Assembly: GCF_002210285.1 (NCBI RefSeq)
Contig: NZ_MWQE01000004.1
Span: 140,036 to 204,035, forward strand
DNA from: Fibrobacter sp. UWR2
GTDB lineage: Bacteria; Fibrobacterota; Fibrobacteria; Fibrobacterales; Fibrobacteraceae
Reading direction: 5' to 3'
Length of the DNA: 64,000 nt
In this document: one piece after another, positions 8,937-17,939 of the stretch
How positions within the stretch are numbered: position 1 is the stretch's first letter
Layout of the letters: every line of letters begins with the position of its first letter
The notes under the pieces: generated by a model
Seen by the model: the letters and a program-made list of their open reading frames with translations, nothing else
What the model was told of the DNA's origin: nothing
Database searches by the model: none
Program-made: the position numbers and the translations under genes

Positions 8937-9619
8937 TTGCGGACTCCTTCGTACAGGTTGATGCGGATTCTCTTTGCCGCCTCGACAACGGCGGCTCGCA
9001 GGTCGTCTATGCTAATCTTTGTAATCGGGCGCTGGACTTCGTCGACGGCGCTGAACAGTGGGCGCTGATTCTCGTTGTCCCACAGCGTGTACGAAAGTAC
9101 GATGCTCAGGTTGTTCGATGTCTTTTTCTCCGCGCTTTCCTGACGGATGAGCTCGTAGTCGTAGAACACTTCGCGGTTGATGTCGGTCCCGATGATGAAT
9201 TCGTGCAGGATAAGGATGTAGGGGGGGATGTTCCCGCCGTCCGTGACGCTCACGCCTTGCTCGGGGAAATGCCCCTTGATGAACACGCGGTCGTCAATTT
9301 TTTGGCTTTCCTCGGGGAACCTGTTCACGACGGAATCGGGAATCTGCTTGAGAGTGGGGTAGGCGCGTTTCATCTCGTCGAGGAAAGCTTGCTCGCAGAA
9401 TTTCGTTGCTTCGCCCTGCACCTTCAGCGGGTCGATATTGAGCTTTTTCGCAAACCACTTGGAACGGGTCAGGATGAAGGCATTCTCGGTTCCGGTAATG
9501 GAAAGCGTGCTGTAGGGGACTTGCCTGTAGAGCGGATGGCTTTTCGTCCAATGGTAAGATGGCCCGCACCCGGTAAGGATGCAGGCAATCGCGCAGACGA
9601 TTGCAAACCGCTTAAACAA
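8933..9619 (-). CDS. Lipoprotein of unknown function
   Basis: 228 residues with a type II signal peptide and lipobox LTGC (cysteine at about residue 18). The downstream gene overlaps it by ATGA. The mature part contains VFIKGHFPEQGVSVTDGG and a C-terminal segment (RPITKISIDDLRAAVVEAAKRIR) that looks like an amphipathic helix. The Cys is followed by GPS, giving no obvious inner-membrane retention signal. Its role is unknown; its coupling to the barrel-like protein points to an outer-membrane lipoprotein/barrel pair. Confidence 0.65.
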   Translation of the reverse strand: MFKRFAIVCAIACILTGCGPSYHWTKSHPLYRQVPYSTLSITGTENAFILTRSKWFAKKLNIDPLKVQGEATKFCEQAFLDEMKRAYPTLKQIPDSVVNRFPEESQKIDDRVFIKGHFPEQGVSVTDGGNIPPYILILHEFIIGTDINREVFYDYELIRQESAEKKTSNNLSIVLSYTLWDNENQRPLFSAVDEVQRPITKISIDDLRAAVVEAAKRIRINLYEGVRK

Positions 9620-9642
9620 CGCGTCCCCTTCTTTCGCCTAGG

Positions 9643-10314
9643 CTATTTTGCGCCCCATTTTTCGCGGTAGGCGTACACCTTTTCGAGGATTCCTTCGGGT
9701 GCATTGATTGCCTTGCGGTTATCTTCGCTCTCGAGGAACGCGATGATATCGTTGATATCGATGATGGAGTGAGCCTCAATGCCGTATTCGTCCTGCACGG
9801 TCTGCAGTGCGGACTTGCCGTTTTCGAGTTTTTCCTTGCGGTCGACCGAGATGAGCAATCCGATGACGTTGGCGTTTTCAATCTGCGAAAGCGCCTGCAT
9901 GGTCTCGTTCACGCTCGTGCCTGCGGTAATCACGTCCTCGATGATGACGACATTCGTCTTTTCGGTATACTTGTAGCCGACGAGCGAACCGCCTTCACCG
10001 TGGTCCTTGACTTCCTTGCGGTTGTAGGTGAACGTGAGGTTCTGGGCGTACTGGTCGCTGAGCTTCATCGCGGTGGCGGCGCACAGCGGGATGCCCTTGT
10101 ATGCCGGGCCGTAGAGGTTCTGGGCCTTGCCGTCGAAGTGTACCATGAACGTGCTTGCGTAGTATTCGGCAAGCTTGGAAAGGGTTGCACCCGTGCGGAA
10201 CTCTCCGGTGTTGATGAAATACGGGGTCTCGCGGCCGCTCTTGGTCACGAAGTTACCGAACTTGAGGGTACCTGCCTCGACAAGGAAATGTACGAATGAT
10301 TCTTTTGCGTTCAT
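9643..10314 (-). CDS. pyrE: Orotate phosphoribosyltransferase
   Basis: A 223-residue enzyme making OMP from orotate and PRPP. The PRPP-binding signature VVIIEDVITAGTSV is at about residues 123-136. The N-terminal FGNFVTKSGRETPYFINTGEF and GPAYKGIPLCAATAM are typical of PyrE. The start ATG at 10314 is preceded by a purine-rich site. It lies 20 bases downstream of a small membrane protein and upstream of the lipoprotein pair. Confidence 0.96.
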   Translation of the reverse strand: MNAKESFVHFLVEAGTLKFGNFVTKSGRETPYFINTGEFRTGATLSKLAEYYASTFMVHFDGKAQNLYGPAYKGIPLCAATAMKLSDQYAQNLTFTYNRKEVKDHGEGGSLVGYKYTEKTNVVIIEDVITAGTSVNETMQALSQIENANVIGLLISVDRKEKLENGKSALQTVQDEYGIEAHSIIDINDIIAFLESEDNRKAINAPEGILEKVYAYREKWGAK

Positions 10315-10333
10315 AATGGGAATACTTCTTAGG

Positions 10334-10828
10334 TTAACCTGCGGCTCCGGTCAAGAGCGCGAAGATGCTAGAGAATACGTTGAGGTTGTCGGTCAGGACC
10401 TCGATAGCGATAAGGATAGCGAGGACTACGACACACAGTCCGATGTAGATGTAGAAGGACTTCTTGAAGCCCTTGATCTTCAGCTTGAACACGAGCCAAA
10501 TGACAAAGCTCAGGATGGCGCTGAAAATCCATGCGGCTGCACCGGGCAGCGGAACGAGCCTGCTCACGCCGAAGGTGAGTGCGATACCCGGCATAAAGAA
10601 GAAGCAGATGCAGAGTACGCACAGGAGTGCAAATCCGACATAGTGGGCGAAACCGCGTTCCTTCTGGATAATGACCTGCGGTTCCTCGGTTTCAGCAACC
10701 GGGGCCGGTTCCTGCGGAACTTCGCTCACGGGAGTTTCTGCAGGGGCGACCTGGGTGGTAGCATCGGCAGAAACGGGGGCTTCGGCGGCTTCCGGCTGTA
10801 CTTCGTTGTTCAGATTTTCTTCGGACAT
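10334..10828 (-). CDS. Small membrane protein with acidic Pro/Ala-rich N-terminus
   Basis: 164 residues. The first ~60 are disordered (Glu, Ala, Pro, Val rich). At least three membrane helices follow: GFALLCVLCICFFFMPGIAL, AAAWIFSAILSFVIWLVF and YIYIGLCVVVLAILIAIEV. The architecture resembles small DUF4190-like integral membrane proteins, but no family is recognised. It is sandwiched between purU and pyrE with 10-20 base gaps, so it is co-transcribed with nucleotide-metabolism genes, without an evident functional link. Confidence 0.6.
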   Translation of the reverse strand: MSEENLNNEVQPEAAEAPVSADATTQVAPAETPVSEVPQEPAPVAETEEPQVIIQKERGFAHYVGFALLCVLCICFFFMPGIALTFGVSRLVPLPGAAAWIFSAILSFVIWLVFKLKIKGFKKSFYIYIGLCVVVLAILIAIEVLTDNLNVFSSIFALLTGAAG

Positions 10829-10837
10829 GGTTAACTC

Positions 10838-11683
10838 CTATAAAATAAACGTTCTTCCGGCGTACACGAACACGCGGTGTTCGAGCCAGAGCTTGAGCGC
10901 CTGCGAAAGCGTGCGCTTTTCGATATCCTTTCCGAGTTCGACAAGTTCGTCGATGCTAGCCGTTTCGGGCACTCGCTGGATATCCTGGCAAATGATGGGC
11001 CCCTGGTCGAGGTCTTCGGTGGCAAAATGCGCCGTGGCACCGATAATCTTCACACCCTTGTGCCATGCCTGGTGGTAGGGCTTGGCGCCCTTGAATGCCG
11101 GCAGGAACCCGTGGTGGATGTTGATGATGCGGTACTTGAATTCCTCGGTGAAGGCTTCGCTCAAAATCTGCATGTAGCGGGCGAGGACGACCGTATCGGT
11201 ACGGGTCTCGGCGATGATTTCGCGGAAACGGTTCTCGGGGATGCTCTTGTCCGGGTTGCTCGGCACGTAGTAGAACGGCACGCCGAAGGTGCCGCCCACG
11301 GGGCCCAAGTCGGGGTGGTTACCGACGATGCAGCTAAATTCGCAGGGAAGGTCCCCGTCGCGGTGCTTCAGGAGCAGGTCGTAGAGGCAGTGGTCCGTCT
11401 TGGATACAAAAATTGCGACACGCTCCGTCTTGGAGGTGTCGAAAAGTTTCCAGTTCAGTTGCAGGTGAGGCGCGAGTGTCTCGAGGTGCTTGTTGACTTC
11501 GGCGATGTCGCTTGCTTCAAGTTCAAAGACGGCGCGAAGGAAGAATGTCTCGATATCTTTCGCCGTATGCTGCTGCAGGTCGACAATGTTGGCGCCTGCC
11601 TTGGCGAGCACCTGTGTGGTGCCGGCGATAAGCCCTTTCTGGTCGGGACAGTGGATTTGCAAAATGTAACGTGTTGTTGCCAT
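10838..11683 (-). CDS. purU: Formyltetrahydrofolate deformylase
   Basis: 281 residues. The N-terminal ACT domain (about 1-85, beginning YILQIHCPDQKGLIAGTTQ) is followed by a formyltransferase fold with the catalytic Asn-His-Asp set in IINIHHGFLPAFKGAKPYHQA and GATAHFATEDLDQGP. It hydrolyses 10-formyl-THF to formate and THF, balancing one-carbon pools. The ACT domain in homologues senses methionine and glycine. Length matches the family. Confidence 0.95.
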   Translation of the reverse strand: MATTRYILQIHCPDQKGLIAGTTQVLAKAGANIVDLQQHTAKDIETFFLRAVFELEASDIAEVNKHLETLAPHLQLNWKLFDTSKTERVAIFVSKTDHCLYDLLLKHRDGDLPCEFSCIVGNHPDLGPVGGTFGVPFYYVPSNPDKSIPENRFREIIAETRTDTVVLARYMQILSEAFTEEFKYRIINIHHGFLPAFKGAKPYHQAWHKGVKIIGATAHFATEDLDQGPIICQDIQRVPETASIDELVELGKDIEKRTLSQALKLWLEHRVFVYAGRTFIL

Positions 11684-11777
11684 GCTTAAAATGTAGATAA
11701 TTGCAGCCCGCGGCCCCTGCCGAATAATGAAAAAATGCTAACATTGTTCATGTTCTCAACAAAAAGGCAGGCAGAAA

Positions 11778-12890
11778 ATGATCTGTTTCAGTAAGAAGGT
11801 TTTCGCGTGTGTAACCCTTATGGGTGTCGCCGCCTTTGCAGTCCCGCCCAAGACATGGGATGCAATCTATAAGGCAGAAGGTGAAGGCGATTACACGTCG
11901 GTGAAGGTTTCGGGCAACATCCGCATGGGCAAGTACACCAACTACAAGGAAGTACAGCCGGTTTCGTTCAAGGTGGACGATGGCCTGTTCTCCTTCTCGG
12001 CATCTGGGAACATGACCGTCCCCGCCGACAAGATTGAGAAGGGCAATTTCTACGGTCTGTGCAATTCCACAAAGGAAGCTTGGGTATCGTACTTCAACAA
12101 GCCCATGACGTTTGGCAAGGAAGAGAAAATCGTGAACATTGCGGGCGTCGACTTGGCCTGTGGTGACGATGTGTATGCGCTTTCTGACTTGAAAATCAAG
12201 TTTGCGAATCCGAAGGCCCAGGAATACTGGGTGGCGAATCTCGAAGGCCGCGAAAAGTACTTGCGCAAGCAGGTTGCCGAGTTGCGTACGGCCGAACAGC
12301 AGCACCATGCCGATATCCGCAGCATGTCGAGCTCGTTTACTGACCCGCGCGATGGCCAGGTTTACCGCACCATCAAGGTGGAAGGCCGCGAATGGTTCGC
12401 CCAGAACGTGAACTACGAAGTGCCGGGCCATTCCTGGTGCTACGAGGACAAGGAAAACTACTGCACTCGCAGCGGAAAGCTGTATGATTTGGAAGGTGCC
12501 CGTCAGGCCTGCCCTGCAGGCTGGCACTTGCCGCGCGACCGCGAATGGATGGACATGCTCGTCGGGCTTACCAAGTGCTACGAGGGCGTGGACAAGTGTG
12601 GTAAGTTTGCCGAGAAGATGAAGGCGACTACCGGCTGGCACGGCGGTGGTGGTACGGATGAATATGGATTCTCCGTTTATTCTTCGGGTTACCGCAAGGT
12701 GATTGGCAAGTCTACTGTTCGCTATGAGGAAATGGGTGAGTATGCTGGATTCTGGAGTGCACAGAACGGCCGTAACGAGACTATCTGGCTTTGGTCTATG
12801 GGCCGCATGAGCGACCAGATGGTTCGCCAGCTTGTGCCGAATAATGCGAAGAATAACGCATACTCTGTTCGCTGTATTAACGGAAACTAG
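11778..12890 (+). CDS. Secreted FISUMP-domain protein
   Basis: 370 residues with an N-terminal signal peptide (MICFSKKVFACVTLMGVAAFA). Residues ~25-175 form a unique domain. The C-terminal ~190 residues are the Fibrobacter succinogenes major paralogous domain, with hallmarks YRTIKVEGREWFAQNVNY, CPAGWHLPRDREWMDML, GWHGGGGTDEYGF, FWSA and the terminal SVRCI. The domain is distantly related to the formylglycine-generating-enzyme/C-type-lectin fold. Its function in Fibrobacter is unknown; binding or scaffolding at the cell surface is often suggested. The gene ends 9 bases before hemB and may share its transcript. Confidence 0.85.
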   Translation: MICFSKKVFACVTLMGVAAFAVPPKTWDAIYKAEGEGDYTSVKVSGNIRMGKYTNYKEVQPVSFKVDDGLFSFSASGNMTVPADKIEKGNFYGLCNSTKEAWVSYFNKPMTFGKEEKIVNIAGVDLACGDDVYALSDLKIKFANPKAQEYWVANLEGREKYLRKQVAELRTAEQQHHADIRSMSSSFTDPRDGQVYRTIKVEGREWFAQNVNYEVPGHSWCYEDKENYCTRSGKLYDLEGARQACPAGWHLPRDREWMDMLVGLTKCYEGVDKCGKFAEKMKATTGWHGGGGTDEYGFSVYSSGYRKVIGKSTVRYEEMGEYAGFWSAQNGRNETIWLWSMGRMSDQMVRQLVPNNAKNNAYSVRCINGN

Positions 12891-12899
12891 GTGGTGGCA

Positions 12900-13865
12900 A
12901 TGCTGAATCGTCCGCGTCGCTTGCGCCAGAACGAGGCTATCCGCAATATGGTGGCCGAGACCGCCGTGAACCCTGATGCACTTGTCTACCCGATGTTCGT
13001 GGTGGAAGGTTCGGGTATCAGGGAAGAGATTCCTTCGATGCCGGGCCAGTTCCGCTTCAGCATCGACGAGATTATCAAGGAAGTGGGGACATTCGAGGCG
13101 ATTGGCCTCAAGAGCGTACTCCTGTTCGGGATTCCCGACTCGAAGGACGAGATGGCGACTTCTGCATACGATGACGACGGAATCGTGCAACGCGCCGTCC
13201 GTGCCATCAAGGCGAAGGCTCCTAGTTTGTATGTAGTTACGGATGTTTGCCTGTGTGAATACATGAGTCACGGGCATTGCGGGATCATCAAGAACGGTGA
13301 CGTGGATAATGACTCTACGTTGGAACTCCTCGCGAAAACGGCGGTGTCGCATGCTCGCGCCGGTGCCGACATGGTGGCCCCCTCCGACATGATGGACGGG
13401 CGCGTGGCGGCTATCCGCAAGGCTCTTGACGAGAACGGGTTCCAGAACACTCCGATTATGGCCTACAGCGCGAAGTTTGCGAGTGCCTACTATGGCCCGT
13501 TCCGCGATGCGGCAGATTCTGCCCCGCACTTTGGCAACCGCAAGACATACCAGATGGACGTGCGCAATGCCCGCGAGGCACAGCACGAAGTGGACCTCGA
13601 CATCGAAGAGGGCGCCGACATCGTGATGGTGAAACCGGGCCTTGCCTTCCTCGACATTTTGCGCCAGACGGCGGAAACGAGCCCCGTTCCCGTGGCCGTC
13701 TATAACGTGAGCGGTGAGTATTCCATGGTGAAGGCCGCTGCAAAGATGGGCTGGATTGACGAGGATGCCATCATTCGCGAAAACTTGCTCGCTTTCAGGC
13801 GTGCAGGTGCCGACATCATTATTACCTACCATGCCAAGGAAGCGCTGGAAAAGCATCTCTTTTAA
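12900..13865 (+). CDS. hemB: Delta-aminolevulinic acid dehydratase (porphobilinogen synthase)
   Basis: Condenses two 5-aminolevulinates to porphobilinogen. Both Schiff-base lysines are visible: YSAKFASAYYGPFRDA and VKPGLAFLDI. The Cys-rich DVCLCEYMSHGHCG segment of zinc-dependent forms is present. I place the start at the ATG at 12900 (321 residues), because AGGTGG at 12889-12894 gives a correctly spaced ribosome site; an in-frame GTG at 12891 would add three residues. It is followed 26 bases later by hemL, forming a haem-precursor pair. Confidence 0.96.
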   Translation: MLNRPRRLRQNEAIRNMVAETAVNPDALVYPMFVVEGSGIREEIPSMPGQFRFSIDEIIKEVGTFEAIGLKSVLLFGIPDSKDEMATSAYDDDGIVQRAVRAIKAKAPSLYVVTDVCLCEYMSHGHCGIIKNGDVDNDSTLELLAKTAVSHARAGADMVAPSDMMDGRVAAIRKALDENGFQNTPIMAYSAKFASAYYGPFRDAADSAPHFGNRKTYQMDVRNAREAQHEVDLDIEEGADIVMVKPGLAFLDILRQTAETSPVPVAVYNVSGEYSMVKAAAKMGWIDEDAIIRENLLAFRRAGADIIITYHAKEALEKHLF

Positions 13866-13891
13866 TAGAAAGCGGCGCTTAGGCTAGAAAA

Positions 13892-15178
13892 ATGAAACAC
13901 TCCCTTAGTGAAAAGCTTTTTGCCGAAGCCAAGAACCTGATGCCGGGCGGCGTGAATAGCCCTGTCCGCGCATATGGTAATGTCGGCACGACTCCTCCGT
14001 TTATCGCCCGCGCGAAGGGTAGTCACATCTATGATGTGGACGGTAACGACTATATCGACTACGTTGGCAGTTGGGGCCCGATGCTCCTGGGCCATGCGCA
14101 CGATGCCGTTATCAATGCCGTTGCAGAAACGGCGAAGAATGGTTTAAGTTTTGGCGCTCCCTGCGGGCTCGAATCCGAACTTGCGAAACTCGTGATGGGC
14201 CTTGTGCCGAGTGTGGAGATGATCCGCATGGTGAACAGCGGGACCGAGGCGACGATGAGTGCCATCCGCGCGGCCCGCGGCTTTACCGGACGCGACAAGA
14301 TTGTGAAGTTTGAAGGCTGCTATCATGGCCATAGCGATAGCCTGCTCATCAAAGCGGGTTCGGGCATGCTCACTACGGGCAAGCCGAGCAGCAAGGGAGT
14401 GCCCGCCGACCTCGCGAAGTATACGCTCACGCTCCAGTACAACGACGTGACGGGCGTTAAGGAGCTCTTCGACAAGATTGGCGACGAGATTGCGGGTGTC
14501 ATCGTGGAACCGGTGGCCGGCAACATGGGCGTTGTACCTGCGAAACCTGAATTCTTGCAGACGCTTTCCGCGGAAACCACGAAGCATGGCGCGCTCCTGA
14601 TTGTGGACGAGGTCATGACCGGTTTTCGCGTGGGTATCCACTGCGCGCAGGGGCTTTACGGCATCAAGCCCGACCTTACGACCTTCGGGAAGATTATCGG
14701 CGGCGGCATGCCCGTCGGTGCGTACGGCGGGCGTCTCGATGTTATGCAGCAGATTGCACCGCTCGGTGGTATTTACCAGGCGGGGACACTTTCCGGTAAC
14801 CCGGTCGCGATGGCGGCGGGGTTAACGACGATGCGTGAACTTAATGCGCATCCCGAATACTACGTGCATGCGGAAGCGATGACCAAGCGTTTGCTTGAGG
14901 GCCTCAAGGATGCGGCCGCCTCTGCGGGCGTCGCCATTTCTGCGAACCAGGTGGGCTCCATGGGTTGCATCTTCTTTACCGAAGGCCCCGTGGAAAGCTT
15001 TGCCGACGTGCAGAAGTCCGACCTGGAACTGTTCCGTAAGTACTTCCTCGGGATGCTCGACGAAGGCATCTACCTGGCGCCGAGCCAGTTCGAGGCCATC
15101 TTCGTGAGCGCCGCGCATACAGAAAGCGACATCGACCGTACCGTCGATGCCGCCAGGAAAGTCTTCAAGACACTTTAA
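13892..15178 (+). CDS. hemL: Glutamate-1-semialdehyde 2,1-aminomutase
   Basis: 428-residue PLP enzyme of the C5 pathway making 5-aminolevulinate, the substrate of the adjacent HemB. Diagnostic segments: [14 protein letters not shown] at the N-terminus, [11 protein letters not shown], and the PLP-lysine region [17 protein letters not shown]. Length is normal. It converges with the acyl-CoA ligase gene on the other strand, with only 4 bases between stops and no clear terminator. Confidence 0.97.
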   Translation: MKHSLSEKLFAEAKNLMPGGVNSPVRAYGNVGTTPPFIARAKGSHIYDVDGNDYIDYVGSWGPMLLGHAHDAVINAVAETAKNGLSFGAPCGLESELAKLVMGLVPSVEMIRMVNSGTEATMSAIRAARGFTGRDKIVKFEGCYHGHSDSLLIKAGSGMLTTGKPSSKGVPADLAKYTLTLQYNDVTGVKELFDKIGDEIAGVIVEPVAGNMGVVPAKPEFLQTLSAETTKHGALLIVDEVMTGFRVGIHCAQGLYGIKPDLTTFGKIIGGGMPVGAYGGRLDVMQQIAPLGGIYQAGTLSGNPVAMAAGLTTMRELNAHPEYYVHAEAMTKRLLEGLKDAAASAGVAISANQVGSMGCIFFTEGPVESFADVQKSDLELFRKYFLGMLDEGIYLAPSQFEAIFVSAAHTESDIDRTVDAARKVFKTL

Positions 15179-15182
15179 CGAC

Positions 15183-16916
15183 TTATCCTTCCTGCTCTGA
15201 ATTGGTTTCAGGGCTGGTTGTTGCTTCGGCGCTTTCTGCGTTTTCCGCGTTCTGCGCTTCGGCGTCCTTGTCACGGATGGTGGCGCGGCGAATCTTTCCG
15301 CTGATGGTTTTCGGCAGTTCCGTCACGAAGTCGATGATGCGCGGGCTCTTGTAAGAGGCCGCGACCTTCTTGGTGAACAACTGGATTTCCTTCGCGAGGT
15401 CCTTCGACGCCTCGTAGCCCTTCTGGAGCACGATGGTCGCCTTCACGGCCTGGCCGCGGTCCTTGTCCTCCACGCCCGTTACCGCCACTTCGAGGACGGC
15501 GGGGTGCTTGTGGATGACTTCTTCCACTTCGAAGGGGCTGATGCGGTAGCCCGAACTCTTGATGAGGTCGTCGTTACGGCCCACGAACCAGTAATAACCG
15601 TCCTTGTCGCGGGTAGCGGTGTCGCCCGTGTGGTACACTCCGCCCTCGAACACGCGTTCGGTGCGTTCCTGGTCGCGGTAGTAGCCGCCGAACATGCCGA
15701 AGGGCTTGCCCTGGTCAATCTTGATGATGAGCTCGCCGACTTCGTCGTCGGCGCAGGGGTTGCCTTCGGCGTTCACGATTTCCATGCGGTATCCCGGGGA
15801 GGGCTTGCCCATGGAGCCCGGGCGCGGTTCGCTGAAACCGAAGTTGCCCGTGGTGAGTGTAAGTTCCGTCTGGCCGTAGCCTTCCTGCATGCGGATGCCC
15901 GTCTGTTCGTAGAACCTGTTGTAGATGTCGAGGTTCAGGGCTTCGCCTGCGGTAGTGCAGTACTTTAGGCTCGAAAGGTCGTACCTGCCGATGCCGTGCT
16001 GCAAAATGTAGCGGTAGACTGTCGGCGGGGCGCAGAATGTGGTCACCTTGTATTCGGACATCTTCTCGAGCAGCTTGCCCGGGATGAACACCTTCATGTC
16101 GTAGGTAAATACGGCGGAACCGGCAATCCACTGCCCGTAAATCTTGCCCCAGAGCGCCTTGGCCCAACCGGTCTCGGCGACGGTCAGGTGGCGGCCTCCG
16201 TCAACAACGTGCTGCCAATACTTGGCGGTCACGATGTGCCCCAGCGGGTAGGTGAAGGTATGTGCCACCATCTTCGGGTTTGAACTCGTACCGCTCGTGA
16301 AGTACACGATCATGATGTCGTCGTTGTGCGTGGCGGCATCGCCTTCGGGGCGCGGGAACTTGGCCGGGTAGATTTCGTAGTCGTCGTAGAAGCTCACCCA
16401 GTTCTGGCGGGCGGTCTGGCCTACGGTCACGAGTTTTTCTACGGAAGCGCACTTGGATTTCGCCTTGTCGACTTCTTTTTGCAGTGCGGGTTCGTCGTAG
16501 GTCACGACCATCTTCACGTCGGCGGCCTTGAATCGGTATTCCAGGTCTTCAGCGGCGAGCATGTTGGTCGCCGGGATGGCAATGGCGCCAATGCGGTGGA
16601 GCGCCAGCAAGAAGAACCAGAATTCGTAGCGGCGGCGGAGGATGAGCATCACGCGGTCGCCCTTCTGGATACCCTGTTCTACGAGGAAGTTTGCCGTACG
16701 CTGGGAGGCAAGCGAAAGGTCCTTGAATGTGAAAATATGGCTTTCGTCATCGTCGTCACACCACACGAGGGCTTCGCGCTTGGGTTCTGTTTTTGCGTAT
16801 TCGTCAACGACGTCGTAGGCAAAGTTGAAGTTATCCGGGATGGTTATCTTGAAGTTCTTGTAGAGGTCTTCGTAAGATTCGTAATCCGTGCGGGATAGAA
16901 ACTTGTTTAGCAACAT
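15183..16916 (-). CDS. AMP-forming acyl-CoA synthetase (medium-chain/ACSM-like)
   Basis: 577-residue member of the ANL adenylating superfamily. A3-type P-loop YFTSGTSSNPKM, A5 motif GYGQTE, A7 region YWFVGRNDDLIKSSGYRISPFEVE, and the A10 lysine in LPKTISGKIRR. It activates a carboxylic acid to acyl-AMP and then acyl-CoA. The overall pattern resembles medium-chain or aromatic acid ligases more than acetyl-CoA synthetase, but the substrate cannot be told. The C-terminus carries an Ala/Glu-rich tail of about 25 residues beyond the usual end. It is next to a deacetylase-like gene and near fabF. Confidence 0.85.
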   Translation of the reverse strand: MLLNKFLSRTDYESYEDLYKNFKITIPDNFNFAYDVVDEYAKTEPKREALVWCDDDDESHIFTFKDLSLASQRTANFLVEQGIQKGDRVMLILRRRYEFWFFLLALHRIGAIAIPATNMLAAEDLEYRFKAADVKMVVTYDEPALQKEVDKAKSKCASVEKLVTVGQTARQNWVSFYDDYEIYPAKFPRPEGDAATHNDDIMIVYFTSGTSSNPKMVAHTFTYPLGHIVTAKYWQHVVDGGRHLTVAETGWAKALWGKIYGQWIAGSAVFTYDMKVFIPGKLLEKMSEYKVTTFCAPPTVYRYILQHGIGRYDLSSLKYCTTAGEALNLDIYNRFYEQTGIRMQEGYGQTELTLTTGNFGFSEPRPGSMGKPSPGYRMEIVNAEGNPCADDEVGELIIKIDQGKPFGMFGGYYRDQERTERVFEGGVYHTGDTATRDKDGYYWFVGRNDDLIKSSGYRISPFEVEEVIHKHPAVLEVAVTGVEDKDRGQAVKATIVLQKGYEASKDLAKEIQLFTKKVAASYKSPRIIDFVTELPKTISGKIRRATIRDKDAEAQNAENAESAEATTSPETNSEQEG

Positions 16917-16940
16917 GTGTCGATACCGTGGTTTCGGGTC

Positions 16941-17711
16941 TTAAAGATCCCGGTACATGATTTTCTCGCGCATTGTCGAGGTGTAACGAACCATATTTAG
17001 AATGCGTTTTTCACCGATGGTCCTGAAGTCCTTGTCATGGAACACCAGGCGGTGGACTCCTCCCGGCAGGAGCATCTTGAGGCAGGCGTATGTCTGCGTA
17101 AGCCCGAGGAGCGGGGTAGGGATGATGGAAAAACTGAGCGTGCCGGAACGGGTCTTCTTGATTTTCCCGTCTACCATCTGGTAAATGCCGTGGAAGTCTT
17201 CGTAGTAATCGAAGATATCGAGCGCGAGTTTCTTCAGGTATTTGTTCCCGAACCAAATGGGAGGGATGAATCCGGAGGCTTCGCCTGTCCCGTGCGCCTT
17301 CCAGAGGGCGAGGCTCCTCTTGAGGAGCGCCTGCGTGAAGCGTTCGTCGATGCCGGCGAATTCGGCCTCGTTGTTTGATATCCAGAGGGCGATTTTACCG
17401 GAAATACTGCGTTTGAGGGAAAGGTCTGCGCGGTGACGGGCTCCGTGCAGCATGATTTCGTAGCCCTCGTCCACGAACTTTTCGATTTCTTCGCGGAATT
17501 CTTCTGCTTCGGATTCGGGGGCCGCGCCGAAGGAGGGAATCACGGCGATGCTGATGGGCGAGCCTGCCGCATCGGCAATCTTGCGTATCTGTACGCTGGC
17601 CCTCTTGTAGTTCAGCACGCTAAAGCTGTGGTAGCACAGAATGAACTTCTTCTTTTTCTGCGAAGTGGCCTCGGCAGCCTGGATATCGGCGATGTCCTTG
17701 TTATGTTCCAT
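16941..17711 (-). CDS. Polysaccharide-deacetylase-like (DUF2334-type) protein
   Basis: 256 residues, cytosolic (no signal peptide). The core begins FILCYHSFSVLNYKRA, followed by a TIM-barrel-like pattern with PISIAVIPSFG and the HGARHRAD segment, which corresponds to the metal-binding HGxxH motif of DUF2334 deacetylase relatives. A C-terminal FHDKDFRTIG segment is also consistent. The substrate is unknown. It lies between the acyl-CoA ligase and a 44-residue membrane peptide, 6 bases from the latter, so the three are probably co-transcribed. Confidence 0.6.
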   Translation of the reverse strand: MEHNKDIADIQAAEATSQKKKKFILCYHSFSVLNYKRASVQIRKIADAAGSPISIAVIPSFGAAPESEAEEFREEIEKFVDEGYEIMLHGARHRADLSLKRSISGKIALWISNNEAEFAGIDERFTQALLKRSLALWKAHGTGEASGFIPPIWFGNKYLKKLALDIFDYYEDFHGIYQMVDGKIKKTRSGTLSFSIIPTPLLGLTQTYACLKMLLPGGVHRLVFHDKDFRTIGEKRILNMVRYTSTMREKIMYRDL

Positions 17712-17717
17712 AATGGC

Positions 17718-17852
17718 CTACCTGCGGATGTCGCGGTTAGAGGTGTAGTACTCTTCCTCGAGTTTCTGGGAGATGAAAAGATGGTAAAAGAAGAACAGGA
17801 TTGCCGTGATTACGGAAACCTTGACCCACGATTTGAACAGCCAATCAGACAT
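17718..17852 (-). CDS. 44-residue single-pass membrane protein
   Basis: A short frame, ATG at 17852 to TAG at 17718, with a strong AAGGAG ribosome site six bases upstream. The product starts MSDWLFKSW, has one hydrophobic helix (VSVITAILFFFYHLFI) and ends with a charged tail (KLEEEYYTSNRDIRR). It ends 6 bases before the deacetylase-like gene, consistent with coupled translation. The function is unknown; small one-helix proteins like this often regulate a membrane partner. Confidence 0.6.
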   Translation of the reverse strand: MSDWLFKSWVKVSVITAILFFFYHLFISQKLEEEYYTSNRDIRR

Positions 17853-17939
17853 ACGGAACTCCTTGGTTCGCTGCGGTACAACGCCCGCGCTCTACTCGAA
17901 AAATACAATAATTGCCCCAAAAAGGGCAAAGAATTTCGG

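Noticed and set aside
11748..13856. 702-codon open frame antisense to the FISUMP gene and hemB
   Set aside because: It runs through two clear genes on the other strand, has a His/Arg/Val-rich composition of a codon-bias shadow and no ribosome site.
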